A stretch of 64,000 bases of DNA from Isoperla grammatica (taxonomy: Eukaryota; Arthropoda; Insecta; Plecoptera; Perlodidae), in assembly GCA_945910005.1 (NCBI GenBank), contig OX246747.1, positions 13,834,580 to 13,898,579 of the forward strand, read 5' to 3'. This document shows, piece after piece, positions 1 to 10,992 of the stretch. Under the pieces are notes generated by a model. That model was not told the DNA's origin, searched no databases, and saw only the letters and a program-made list of their open reading frames with translations. The translations under genes and the position numbers were made by a program. How positions within the stretch are numbered: position 1 is the stretch's first letter; every line of letters starts with the position of its first letter.

Positions 1-430
1 GCAGTGGCCAGTGTGTACAGGCGTACAAAGCTACTGATTTATAAAGCCAATGGGCAGTAGAACCTGTCTTTGACAATTTAACCTTTAACAGCTGTCGGCG
101 TGAATTGTGGTGAGAGCAATAAACACCATTCAATGCTAAAGTCGGGCCCGGCGTAACGACCTACGTAAAGCATGGAACCGGGTATTAGAAGGCAGAACCT
201 CAAGGATCTAGGCCTATCCTTACCATCCAAACTGTCATCCCCTAATGACGGGCTAGGGCCACAGGTAGGCGTAGCCCTACCTCCTTCATCCAACAGGACA
301 GGGCTTACGTCAGCCGAGGCAGCACCTAAAATTATAACAAACAAATATATCAGATTGTTAGTTACCCTTTTAACTCCTGCCTTAATCTCGTACGTACTAA
401 TATAGCCAATGAATTAGGCCTACACTCTAA
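1..430. other. unassigned stretch at window start
   Basis: I see no recognisable gene or element here. Short open frames on both strands overlap each other and carry no motif I know. The SINE copy that follows begins near 431. Confidence 0.4.
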
Positions 431-620
431 GAAGAAGAAGAAGTCAGACGAAATGCAGTCCACATCCTCCCGTTTCCTCCCCTTCCCTTTACTTCCCCGC
501 CCTCCTACTTGACTCTTTCCTCCAAACACTCCCTAGTTCATCTTCATATATCACCCACTCACTGTCTCGATTAGCCTCGTTGCAAAAATATGAGACGGTT
601 AGCCCAAATATCATCATCAT
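431..620 (+). repeat. SINE-like element, body B, 5'-truncated
   Basis: Starts inside the shared AAGTCAGACGAA block, then body B with CGCCCTCCTACTTG, TCTCGATTAGCC and a variant GACGGTTAGCCC tail ending in ATC repeats. The head is missing, as expected of incomplete reverse transcription. Confidence 0.85.
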
Positions 621-1377
621 ACAGTAATGGACTTTAGGCCAGCCCATAGAGAAATAAAACGGGCCAGCCAATATTTAAAGAATTGTTAGGACTTAAAGAA
701 ATCCATGTGCTTGCCGTATAAACCTATGCGTTTAGTAGTTACTTATCTTCTACACGGTAGTTTTCTTCGTGAAACACAGCAATATGCTCGGTCTAAGTTC
801 AGTAATATTTATTTATTTATGAATTGGCCCCATGCAGCATTTTATGCCATTTAACAGTGACCAGTATAACAACGGATTATTAACAACAATGCATGATGAT
901 CAAGAAAAGAGGAGGGGAAGCCTGGTACCGGCACGTAGCCTACTCCTGTCGAAAACTACCAAGGGGACCATCAGCTTTACGTCCCATCTGAAAGGACGGT
1001 GTAATTTTGACCAGTCATATAGGTTCCTCCACTAATCTGGACGAGAAGAACGAAGCTGTTACACAAGTTTTCGAACCCTCCAATCTGCTCTAACCACGGT
1101 AACTAGTGTTTCAGAGGCGAGTGGTCACCCATCCACCTCCTGATCTAGCCCGAGGTTGCTTCACTTTGGTGTTCGTATGGGAACCGGATAAGCGACTGCG
1201 GCTAAACCGTATATATATAAAGTGAGCATCAATATTGATAAATTAAATTCAGCAAAAACTGAAAAAATTACTTGGTTTATAAACATATAATATGAGAAAC
1301 ATTTGTGTGCAAACCTCTAGCTGACTCACTGCATTCCCATTGCCCAGTGTACAATAGCTTATGAAATGTGTTTCCTC

Positions 1378-1401
1378 GGGGGGGAGGGGGGGGGGGGGCG
1401 G
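1378..1401 (+). repeat. poly-G tract
   Basis: A run of about 22 G broken by a single A, followed by GCGG. It could form a G-quadruplex. A similar G run lies at about 8143-8162. Confidence 0.7.
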
Positions 1402-1404
1402 AAA

Positions 1405-2828
1405 CTAGACCTGCTCTTGGTCTATACATTCATGGACTGGGATCAAAATCTTGTTTTGCAAAGCACGCCGTTTTTTAGTATCAGTCACACTTTGGAGAAG
1501 AGTGCCGAGGTAATTTGTGAAATGTTTTGTTTCACTCGGCAACCCTCCATCATCAGGCACCGATTCCATCAGCTTCTTCCGCTCATCCAATAGCGAATTT
1601 AAAGTGTCAGTCTGATCTTTTAAAAAATTGTCGATGTTGGCAGCCTTCTGTTTTTTTTTTATTTTTTAAATAGAATTCATTTGGTGAATATGGCTTGGAT
1701 TGTGTTAGATTTACAGTGGTTTTGCTTGAAGAGCTGATAGGCCTACTAGCTGGATATGAGTGTTCTCTTTCGTCAACATCCGTTGACTGCTGTTGGCTGG
1801 GGTTGTGTTGACGAAACTGCCGGGACTGCTGGTTTCTGGCGACTGATTTTTTGAAAATGCCTTCAAAGGAAGACGTGGCGGCAATGGGTTAGAGCTGCCG
1901 GATTGGCTGCATACTTGATTTTTCTCCATGTTTTTGGAAGTTCTGAAACACAATCAACATAAGTGATTAGAAACTTATCTACAGGCAACTACAAATTGTG
2001 CAAATACCCTACTAGGGCCTAGTGGATTTTAAGTAACTAAAAACAAGTTTCTGAGCAGTAGGACTAGACATAGGCCTATGCCAATGACTGATTGGCAGTG
2101 ATTGCTAGTGTGCATTCTCTTGCATGTTGTGAGACTGCCAACAGAAGACTCATAGCTGCATATTGATAGAACAGGCATACCTGTTTTGTTTGTCAGTTTG
2201 GCCTAGGTTGGAGAGACATACATCAAATGCAGAGTTTAAGCTGACTTGAGAAATTGATTGGATAAACCATAATTGATACCCTGACTTTCTGCCTAACAAC
2301 AAAGAAACTTTGACTACACGTTTATTGTTTTTCTGTTCAACTGTCACGTTGATACTGAACCATGAAGTGCAAGTTGTAAATGTGATTGATCAAGAGCTGT
2401 CGAAAACTCATGGGAGGATTCATTTAATACCCATTGGTGTGGAACGAACTTTAAACACTAAACAGTGATTATCTACGTTTACCACACGAGCTAAGTCCGT
2501 ACTATCCTGTACGTACTCGATATCCAGTCCCAGTTAGGTATCTGTTATCGTACCAAATGTGACTGACATTTATCAGGGAATCTACTGCGATCATGGTGGC
2601 GCGTGTGGTAAACCGTAAACGTAGTCTTTTTGAACGAGTTGCTGGACTGAACTTATCTTTAACTTACGCTTTTTCATAATAAATGGCTCAAGATAGCTCA
2701 TGGCCTTCAAATAAGGCCATTCTTGTTTGGGAGTGTAGGCACTCCCACTGGCTGGCGCAGCTTTCATGGAGCGCCACTCTCTCTGTACTTGGCCCGCAGT
2801 CTTTCCCAAGATGTTTGGCACGTTGGTA
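1405..2828 (-). pseudogene. MADF/BESS-like DNA-binding protein, partial exons
   Basis: The exon at 2668-2828 reads the end of a MADF-type (Myb-related) DNA-binding domain: LGKTAGQVQREWRSMK, then a EWPYLKAMSYLEPFI helix. It is bounded by a TTTCAG acceptor and a GTAAGT donor. The ORF at 1405-1590 reads SETKHFTNYLGTLLQSV and KKRRALQNKIL, which resembles a BESS-type C-terminal interaction motif. A Ser/Pro-rich ORF lies between (1711-1953), but its phase does not join cleanly to the donor at 2662, so the exon chain is unproven. MADF-BESS proteins are host transcription factors; similar Myb-like proteins are also encoded beside Harbinger transposases. I cannot tell which applies. Confidence 0.5.
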
Positions 2829-3089
2829 CTGAAAGGAATTATTAAATTGTTAAAAATGTATTTTGCAACATAAGATGTAATTGTGTATGCCTAGGGCTAG
2901 ACTGTATCATACAGATCATTTTTAATGTGCTAGGGCCTAGTTCGTATTTACACAACATAATGAACGTTCTAGGCCTATGTTATGTTACTAGGCCTAAGCC
3001 TAGCCCTATCTATAGCTACAAACAAGCACAGAGGAACAAGGTATCAGAAATAGGCTAGGCCTAGCCTAGGCTATCCAGCCAACACGTGC

Positions 3090-3444
3090 AGGTTTCAGAG
3101 TTAGAGGTTATGTTTGTCATTCTGTCGTGTTTATGTTATTATAACTTTGATAATGTTAATTGGTACATTGAAAACAAGGCACCACTATAAATAGGAGGAC
3201 AAGCAGCTACCAAACAACAGTAAAAGCAAAATATCTATCTGTCACGTATCTAGGAACTTTAAGTATGTATCTAGTAAGTAGGTTGGTACTACTGTATGCT
3301 AAATGCTGATTGGCTCCCGCCTACCGGAAGTCGTTCATGTATACACAGTCTGTCTTACCTGGGCATGGACGCAGCTAGCGTCATGGATTTATCAATAAAC
3401 TTATCTTTCCTAATCGAGTTTGTGTACGAGTACAAATTCATTAT
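3090..3444 (+). mobile_element. putative Gypsy-like 5' LTR and primer-binding site
   Basis: A TATAAATA box lies at about 3186, an AATAAA poly(A) signal at about 3394, and TGGTGTCAGAAATG directly after the inferred LTR end at about 3445. The last resembles primer-binding sites of many Ty3/Gypsy elements. A gag-like ORF follows about 90 bp later. The left edge is not defined because no second LTR is in the window. The LTR call is inference from this order of signals. Confidence 0.45.
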
Positions 3445-3536
3445 ATGGTGTCAGAAATGTTTTTAGCATTACGACGAACATTTTCAACAAAAAAATGCGG
3501 CGTAAAAACGGAAAACGTGTTTTGATAAATGCATAA

Positions 3537-3905
3537 TTGACTCACATAACCTTACTTCGCGCAAGTATGACAGACTTCAACAAACCATCCGTTCTGGACC
3601 TGAAGGGCAATATCTGTGCCAACTGGTTAAAATGGAAAAAGCAGTTTGTGATCTATATGGCTGCAACAGGGTTCGACCAAAAGGCAGAAGCACAGAAAAT
3701 AGCTATGCTCGTAAATCTGCTAGGGCCTGATGCCATAGACATATTTGACAACTTTGCCTACGCTAGGACAGAGTCTGCTACACAATTCGATGTAGTATTA
3801 GGCAAGTTCGAGGAGTACTGCCTCCCAAGAAAGGAACGGAAATCGGCCCAAGAAAGAAAATTGAAAAATTTTACAATGGCATTTCTGTTTTCTCTTCATA
3901 CTTAA
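3537..3905 (+). pseudogene. Gypsy-type gag N-terminal fragment
   Basis: The 122-residue frame contains KGNICANWLKWKKQFVIYM, an AATGFDQKAEAQKIAMLVNLL helix and KFEEYCLPRKERKSAQERK. This pattern (NWxxWKxxFxxYM ... FEEYCxPRK) is typical of the N-terminal capsid region of Gypsy/Steamer-like retrotransposon gag proteins. The codons before the second methionine (3567) look non-conserved, so translation probably starts there. The match ends near 3880; no zinc knuckle, protease or RT follows, so this is a truncated element. Confidence 0.65.
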
Positions 3906-4180
3906 TTCTAAATCCAATAATTCTAGTTGAGCTTTTTTTAATTTATTGACAAGTTCGTAATTCACAAAAGCTATTTTATTTTTATTTTATTTTATTTATA
4001 ACAGGTGACTCTGGTTGCAACAACCTCATTAGCCTATGTGTTGTGACGTAGCGATAGCTGATTGGATTTTAATTGGTAGTTTTTATTAACTGGACATGAT
4101 TCGAATGACATTTGAGCCGTTATAACATTACGACTGAACCGGCCATCTGCAAATTATGTACTTTTGAATTCCAAGACAGA

Positions 4181-4200
4181 GCACACCTTTTTAGGTGTGC
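4181..4200 (+). repeat. perfect 8-bp hairpin
   Basis: GCACACCT, a TTTT loop and AGGTGTGC form a perfect 8-bp stem. It does not match the histone mRNA 3' hairpin. No function assigned. Confidence 0.6.
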
Positions 4201-4369
4201 CGCACTTCAGAGTGACATTGACGCCCTGCTCAATGATGTGGGCATGTAAGAAAAAGAAGACATTTTATATGGATAGCGAGGAAGAAGAATGGCTGAGGAA
4301 GCCGTCTCTCTGCATAGGAAAAAAAATTAAATTATCTTTGTAGGCTAATTGTAATAGTGTAGTTTGCAA

Positions 4370-5170
4370 TTATGAGCAAGAACTTATAATTGCAAGAACT
4401 TCCTGTTGTCGTTGCAAGCGGCGTTGGTTAGATGGAATTTGTGACATCAACATCGAGACATACTTCGAAAAGTTGTCATTGCCATTAGCAGGTGATGCTG
4501 TTGATTTTTGCATTTCAATGAGGTTGCCCATTGAACTATTATGGTTCTTGAATTGAACCCGCAAGAAGCTCTCCAAAGAGTCACATTTCTGTTTTTTTAG
4601 AAGTGTGGAAACGGTCTGGAGAGGTCATGCGGGAACTTAGAGCAGAGGAAGATGGTCTTACCAATTGGCTTTATGGCTGGTTGTCGACTGTTAGTGAGGT
4701 GGATGATGGACATGATGAAAAGGAGGATCGTGATTGCACGGAGGAAGTTGAATTGATGGAATGAAGAGATAGAGAAGATGTTGCCCTATCAGGTTTAGGT
4801 TGCACTACAATTGTTTCGAGGGGCATCCCGTGGCGCAACGGGTCCCATACATCCGCGCTGTAACATGCTTCCTTTAAAGTGGCTCTGGCACATGGAGCTG
4901 GTTGGGTTGCTGTCCTCTTTGGTGGAACATTTGCAATTGACTTCAAACAGAAAACCTTTTAATTGCATAAATAGGAAAGTCAGTTGTGACATGAATTACA
5001 TGGTACTTCCAAATAGGCCTAGTTTTACCTTCGACAAGCAACATATGTATCTAGAAATGTCATGGGCATTTCTACAACTTCATTGTACAAAGCCCAGATT
5101 TTCTTTTCAGTGTATGCAGCCCCACTTTTTCCTGAATCCTTCATGTCATTCATCGTCTCTATAAGCCGAG
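4370..5170 (-). pseudogene. Myb/SANT- or MADF-like gene remnant
   Basis: On the minus strand near 5050-5165 the frame reads MKDSGKSGAAYTEKKIWALY followed by an acidic helix. This resembles the end of a Myb/SANT-like or MADF trihelix domain, as found in host factors and in Harbinger accessory proteins. Downstream frames at 4671-4946 are Ser-rich (SSLSLHSINSTSSVQSRSSF), and 4370-4576 ends in FSKYVSMLMSQIPSNQRRLQ, which looks like a BESS-type C-terminal helix. The order is the same as in the 1.4-2.8 kb locus, suggesting two related genes. Exon junctions were not resolved. Confidence 0.4.
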
Positions 5171-5503
5171 TAAAGCGTAATAAAGAGATATTGGATTATT
5201 ATTTATTAATAATGTTAATTATTTCCAAAAAGAATAGGCTAGGCAGGGGCTTGAAATTGCAGTTTGTACTAGGTAAAAATTTAACGATATAAAAGGTACA
5301 TATAATAAATAATATTTTCTTACTTTTAAACTTTCTTCTGGGCCTAGTCCTATATGACTCACATTTATCTTCACGAATTTAGAGCTTATTTCAAGTCAAC
5401 AATACAGCATGAACTATGAGGTCTTTGGTCAGGAAATGTTAGTCTCTGGACAGGACACTATTTCATTTGGATCTAGAAGGATTATTTTTGAAGTAATATA
5501 TTT

Positions 5504-6455
5504 TTACAAAGCAGAGCACTCCGTGCACAGTGTTCTGCTGTTGAAACTCTCGTTACAGTTTTGAGGGTATGGCTCCCCTGTTATAAGTGACTTACTGTAC
5601 TGACACCAGCTAGTAACCCCTTTTGGACATAGGGCATGCTGTCGTTCTTCATCCGTTGAAATTTGGTGAAAGAAGGTAGCACACACATCTTGTTGCATGT
5701 TTTTGAGGTTACTAGTATTATTTCTAATGGCCTGGCCATAATACTTTTCTAATAGGTCTATTTCTTTTTTCGATAACCTCCCCTTTCTTCCCAATAATTT
5801 GTCATCTGGCAGCCGCTTACCTTTGAATTCGCTAACTAGACGAAGAAGCCGGGACCCCATCCTCTTTTGGACATGGCCCACACATTGCAACTTTTGAATC
5901 TCAACGCCAATACCATAGGGATTACTCTCCACGACTTTCTTGAATCCTTTAGAGTCCTTGTCACCAAGATAATCCGTGTATCGCGCGCCCCGGATTTCTT
6001 AGGATCGACCAAAGATTCGAACTGCGCCTTCAGCTTCCATGCCACCGCTGGGACCTTGGTAATTAGCGGAACATGCGTCATTGTGAATTTTATGGCATTT
6101 CCTATCTCTCGTTTTACATGTACAGTATTTTGTCATGCATTCGACATCCAATACTTTCCCCGTGTCAACAGAAGTGGCCATAGCCACACCGTTCAGTGAC
6201 TGATGGCCCCTTCTGGGCCAGGAGCCGTCTAGGGCAACAGGAATATCGGGCTTCACTCGAATGGGTGGATCAACTAGGCCTACATTATTTGCAGCTATTG
6301 TTTCTATTGCGGCTAGTCTCATTGATGCAGCACTTACCTCTTGAATGTCGTCCCCAATGACTTTGTTGTAATGTATTTGATTTATAGGTGGATTAGGCAA
6401 GTTCATTATTTCAGCTAATGTTTTTGCAGATGTTTGGCCTAGCCCAATAGATCGT
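5504..6455 (-). pseudogene. Mutator-like element transposase, one nonsense codon
   Basis: The frame contains VALDGSWPRRGHQSLNGVAM (first catalytic Asp), DTGKVLDVECMTKYC, Cys-rich CTCKTRDRKC, NYQGPSGGMEAEGAVRIF, YLGDKDSKGF (second Asp) and CVGHVQKRMGSRL. This matches the Mutator-like transposase domain found in many invertebrate TEs; these enzymes cut and paste DNA with an RNase H-fold DDE core. The region is one continuous frame apart from a TAA at 5999-6001, just after RIFGRS. It stops after NESFNSR, where the family normally continues, so the C-terminus is missing or in another exon. An AATC-rich run at 6456-6475 borders the 5' side. Confidence 0.75.
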
Positions 6456-6479
6456 AATCAATCAATCAATTGTTTTATT

Positions 6480-7094
6480 CAGTTACCACATATTACAAAT
6501 CAATATAAATTATAGTACATTTTTTTTGTGTTGATCAATACCAACTGACAGAAGTTAGTCTTGGGAGTCAGTAGGTATAATATCTGGTGTCCGGAGTACT
6601 TAATAATGTATATATTTAACTAAGTATTAACTTAAAACTAGACTAAACCTATGCATTTAATTAACAATTATAAATAACTTGTAAGATTTTGTGGGCTGAC
6701 GAGACGATATTGAGGACTATGATTATTTCCTTAATATTTTTATTCATGCACATTCAGTTATTAAGTTGCATATATTCGTTACTGGCTATTCTTTGAGAGA
6801 CTATTCAAAGTGGTACCTATACCTGCTACTTGATTTAATAAAGGTAGCCTAGTAGTAGATGTACGTTTTAACGTAGGGTTGTATATTTGTATATATATAT
6901 ATATATATAGTTATTTAGATGAACGGTTTGTGAGCTGTTTAGTTGTCGTTATGTATGATTGTGTCTATTAGGTTGTGATTTAATTATATCCTCAACTTCT
7001 TGATCTGATTTGTCTCAACCAGAGAGTCACCATTTTTGTAAAAGTTGTCTTGGATCTTTTTTATGTGATCGTCCAGGGAAGCAAAATGAACATT
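6480..7094. other. AT-rich spacer with TA microsatellite
   Basis: No coding signal seen. A TA dinucleotide run lies at about 6893-6909. Confidence 0.5.
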
Positions 7095-7200
7095 TTAGGT
7101 CCCAGATAGAGAAAGTGTTTTTGTGCAATTCCTTTTGTAACCCGTGGTATAAGTAGCTTGTTTCTTAATCTGTTGCGCGTTAATTTTGTGTGAGGGATTG

Positions 7201-7505
7201 TTAATTTTGTGGAGAGGTCTTCTGCTCCACCTGTGCGTTGACTTGTGGTAAAGTCCTACGAGAATCTTTAGCCGATGTTGACTTTGAAGCTGCTTTCCTC
7301 GGGGAAGTTCTGTTTTTAGGCGACTTGGAGTGATTTTTGATGATATACGAAAACTGTAATGGATTGTACAGGGGAGTGCGATTTGCATTTTGCAGCTGTG
7401 CTTGCCTCTCAAAATCGCGTTTTATATCTTTTACAGTTTTCAGTTGAATCGATTCTTCCTCGTCATCCTTAACGCTCAGACCCTTCAAATTTTTACGCGA
7501 CCTTT
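7201..7505 (-). CDS. candidate internal or 3' exon, basic protein
   Basis: On the minus strand a pyrimidine tract ending AAAG precedes an open frame: acidic KDDEEESIQ, then ERQAQLQNANRTPLYNPLQF, then a Lys/Ser-rich basic tail (NHSKSPKNRTSPRK). It runs about 100 codons to a stop at 7201. I do not recognise the family. A SINE (7516-7836) is inserted in the pyrimidine tract immediately upstream. It could be a host exon or part of an unrecognised TE. Confidence 0.3.
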
Positions 7506-7515
7506 AAAAAAAGAA

Positions 7516-7836
7516 CCTGCCCAGGGACTGCTACCTTATCGTGGTGGGCAGGTTTGCGTGCTTTGTTGATCCCTAGAGCTATGTCGGCGGAAGCGTATGC
7601 TTCTGGTAGGGCCACCCTAGCCGGACTGGTCGAGGAGGAGAAGTCAGACGAAATGCAGTCCACAACCTCCTTACTCCCTTTTCCTCCCCCTTCCCCTATC
7701 CTCACCGCCCTCCTACTTGTCCCTTTCCTCCAAACACCCCCCTATTTCATCTTCATATTTCAACCACTCATCGTCTCAATTAGCCAAGTTGCAAAAATAT
7801 GAGACGTTAAGCGCAAATATCAATCAACCATCAATC
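7516..7836 (+). repeat. SINE-like element, H1 head + body B, full length
   Basis: Complete: 5' hairpin head, AAGTCAGACGAA block, body B, GACGTTAAGC tail and ATC repeats. Flanked by a perfect 12-bp target-site duplication TTAAAAAAAGAA (7504-7515 and 7837-7848), so it moved by target-primed reverse transcription. Confidence 0.92.
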
Positions 7837-8248
7837 TTAAAAAAAGAAAGTATATACTGGTAAATTATCTTATGTGTTCCATATTATGAACACTGCGATA
7901 CATATAATGTGTTTGAACAAGATTGTGATTTCAATTTTGGACAAGTTCCTAAAATAAGAAAGCCAAAACCTGGGATTCTCGAACTATGGGTCGCGAGGAA
8001 TCAAATGGGGTCGCAAGCTTATGAAACATAGAAATTAAGGTTTATATAAGATCGAATTTTTTAACCAACAATTAAGTGCGTCGTTTAACAATAAATACAA
8101 AATAATAAAGAGGCCGTCAATAAAATGATCTCACACAATTTAGGGGAGGGGGGGGGGGGGGGTCTTCAACTCGGTGACAAAATGTGACACAGGGGTGGGA
8201 AGGGGTCAGGCTACCTGTGACATCCATACTTTCACTGCATATAATGTC

Positions 8249-8455
8249 ATCGTGGTTGGCAGGATGGGTGCTTTGTTGATCCCTACCCTCTCACTGTCCC
8301 ACTGAATATTTCTCCTCCCACTTGGCCCTGCCCACCCTTGCTGGACTCCCGTATGACGACCCACGCGACGAACAATGGATCTGATTCGGATGTGGCTTTA
8401 TTCTTCATCATCATCTTTCTCATCTTCATTATCACCCGCTCATCGTCTCGATTAG
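8249..8455 (+). repeat. SINE-like element, degenerate head + body A, lacking tail
   Basis: A decayed H1 stretch (GTGGTTGGCAGG, then GCTTTGTTGATCCC) is joined by a deletion to body A, and the copy stops at TCTCGATTAG. It adjoins the 3' side of the LINE remnant at 8456-9600, whose sequence resumes at once. Confidence 0.8.
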
Positions 8456-9600
8456 GTATTGCTCGGATCTTCATTACGTACGTGCCCATCAAGTAGTTTC
8501 GTCGCTCTGCCAAAGAGGACTCTCCTGCTTTAGCATAGAGACTGACGACAGGGCTTGTTCGAAATGCACCTAGCGCAAGGCGAAGGCCACTATGATGGAC
8601 GGTATCGAGCAATTTAAGAGTCGTATCACGAGCGGAAGAGTATACAAAACAACCATAGTCCATTTATGATTTAATTAACGCTCCATACACGCGTAGCAGA
8701 GAGGTGCGGTCTGCACCCCATGACGTGTTGCTCAGAACTTTTAAAATGTTGGGGGCTAACATGCACCGTTTTCTCAATTGGACAATATGATGATGCCAGT
8801 TGAGCTTCACGTCAAACTCCATACCAAGAAGACGGAGATGGGGCCTCAACTGAAGCTCAACATCGTTGAAGGTCAGTTTTGGATCATTATGAAGTCCTCG
8901 AAGGCGACAAAAGTGAATGCACTGGGTCTTTTCGGGAGAGAATCTAGTTCCCCGAGCTCGTGCCCATTCACTGATATTATTTAAACCTTTTTGCATTTGT
9001 CGTTCTGCAATAGAGAGATTCACAGATCTGTAGAAACCCCCAAGGTCATCAACAAATAAACACAACATTAATGCTTTTGGTATGCATGCAATAACGCTAT
9101 TGATACCTATTGCAAACAAGGATACCGAGAGGACAGAACCCTGCGGCACACCCGTTTGCAAATCAAAGGGAGGGGAAAGCACGTTGTCAACCCGCACTTT
9201 GAAATGCGTGTCTTTTAAGAAATTTTCGAGAAACTTGGGCATATGCCCTCCCAAGCCCCACGTGTGAAGTTGTTGCTCTATGGCATAACGCCAAGTGGTG
9301 TCGTAAGCCTTTTCAATGTCAAAGAGAACACCTACGACGTGTTGCTTTGCCACGAATCCTTCCTGTATAAAAGTTTCCAAACGCACCATGTGGTCGATGG
9401 TACTGCGACGCTGACGAAAGCCACACTGGACGTTCGCCAACAATCCGCGTGTTTCAAGGACCCACATGAGACGTTTGTTTATCATCTTCTCAAATAATTT
9501 ACAAAAGCAACTAGTTAGAGAGATAGGTCGATACGATACCGGCATGGATTTGTCTCTACCAGGCTTAAAAGAGATGGCAGGCAAACAAACCCAGATTAGT
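8456..9600 (-). pseudogene. I/Jockey-type LINE reverse transcriptase, fragment A
   Basis: The minus-strand frame 8664-9584 reads SYRPISLTSCFCKLFEKMI, FDIEKAYDTTWRYAI, TGVPQGSVLSVSLFAIGI and LCLFVDDLGGF. The last is an FVDD active-site variant of YADD. The frame resumes after a TAA at 8664-8666 with MDYGCFVYSSARDTTLKLLD and a thumb region to about 8456. It is closely similar in layout to the LINE at 60.4-63.5 kb, so the two belong to one family. No endonuclease or RNase H remains. A SINE fragment abuts the 3' end. Confidence 0.85.
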
Positions 9601-9724
9601 GATTTATGTTTGGCTACTACTCAAGAAGCGAAGTAAAAAAAATCGACTCAAATGGAGCAATATTTGGGGGTTACGACCGTTTTATGTTCCGAGTTGCGTT
9701 TTGTAGTGACGTCACCAGGCTGGC

Positions 9725-10099
9725 CCTGCCCAGGGACTGCTACCTTATCGTGGTGGGCAGGTTTGCGTGCTTTGTTGATCCCGAGAGCTATGCCGGCGGA
9801 AGCGTATGCTTCTGGTAGGGCCACCCTAGCCGGACTGGTCGAGGAGGAGAAGTCAGACGAAGTGCAGTCCACACCCCAATCCCCTTTCCCCCCCACTGTC
9901 CCATTGAATATTTCTCCTCCCACTTGGCCCTGCCCTCCCTTGCAGGACTCCCGTATGACGACCCACGCGACATACAATGGATCTGATTCGGATTTGGCTT
10001 TATTCTTCATCATCTTCTCATCTTCATTATCACCCACTCATCGTCTCGATTGGCCATAGTTGCGAAAATATGAGACGTTAAGCCCTATTAATCAATCAA
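9725..10099 (+). repeat. SINE-like element, H1 + body A, full length
   Basis: Complete copy with a 13-bp target-site duplication TCACCAGGCTGGC (9712-9724 and 10100-10112). Confidence 0.93.
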
Positions 10100-10284
10100 T
10101 CACCAGGCTGGCAGGCCGGGCGGCCGAACCTGAGAACAAAGCCAATCTCACAGTAGCAGCATTGTGTCCACCAATACGTCGTGATTGTGTGTCGCATTTG
10201 CTTACTGCCTACTAGAGTGCTGGGTAGTGTGTTACATTATTATATATTATACATATTGTTATATATTAATTATTAAAACTGTGA

Positions 10285-10500
10285 GATGCCTAATTGTTCC
10301 GTGTTTGTATGTGCTTCCACATCAGATGTAAAAGCAGGATTAGGGCCTTCATACATACGCGTTTCCCAATCGCGAAAAGTATCCCAAGACATTTGCGGCA
10401 TTGTCTAGAAGTGTGCATTGGAAGAATTGTGTTCCTAGGGAATACTCCCGTATCTGTTCTACGCATTATTGCATCTGTTTTTAGCGAATCGGATATAATG
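10285..10500 (+). pseudogene. THAP zinc-finger domain, frameshifted
   Basis: A frame starting MPNCSVFVCAST supplies the N-terminal CxxxxC pair. A second frame from about 10360 reads FPNREKYPKTFAALSR, HWKNCVPREYSRICSTHYC, giving the conserved Pro, Trp and final CxxH of a THAP domain. The two halves are in different frames, so at least one indel separates them. THAP domains bind DNA and form the N-terminus of P-element transposases and some host factors. An acidic ORF (10824-10950) follows but is not demonstrably linked. Confidence 0.6.
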
Positions 10501-10947
10501 AAACATTAGTTGATGCCAGACGAATTTAAAAAATCCCCGCGATTGAAGAGAGGTGTAGTTCCTACTGCTAATTTAGCAGGAGACAACTGAGCTATCAAAT
10601 GCCAAACAGCCTACGTACTCATTGCATCTACCAAAGAAAGCAAATGATGATATGTGATTGTGACATGACATGCTATACCGTCCCATTCAGTTGCGTCAAC
10701 TTCCAAAGTTCGGGCGGATAATGAGGAGCTAGATATTAGTAGCGAATTTCAAGTGTCCAGGAACGTTTTTGAAGTTGGAATTCAATGTGTGATGGGTACC
10801 GAAATTTACTGGCCAAATAACCCTTGTATGAAGATGAAATCGTAGGAGATAACTCTGACGGTGAATTAGATTCATCTTATAGTCTCGACTCAGATCAAGA
10901 AACAAAAGGAACTGAAGACTCCGATGATCTACTCGAAACGAAGGATG

Positions 10948-10951
10948 ATAT

Positions 10952-10990
<39 letters not shown>

Positions 10991-10992
10991 TG
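10948..10992 (+). repeat. (TTTA)n microsatellite
   Basis: About eleven tandem TTTA units. Confidence 0.95.

Noticed and set aside
4181..4200. Histone mRNA 3' stem-loop
   Set aside because: The stem sequence does not match the conserved histone hairpin, and no histone ORF is near.
9648..10037. Minus-strand ORFs (SSSTSPARVALPEAYASAG...) as conserved proteins
   Set aside because: Antisense of the same SINE; conservation is explained by recent transposition.
9652..10059. Recurrent ~75-135 codon plus-strand ORFs (AEAYASGRATLAGLVEEEKS...) as a gene family
   Set aside because: They are translations of the H1 SINE with flanking target-site duplications; the minus-strand counterparts are equally open, and differences between copies are not codon-biased.
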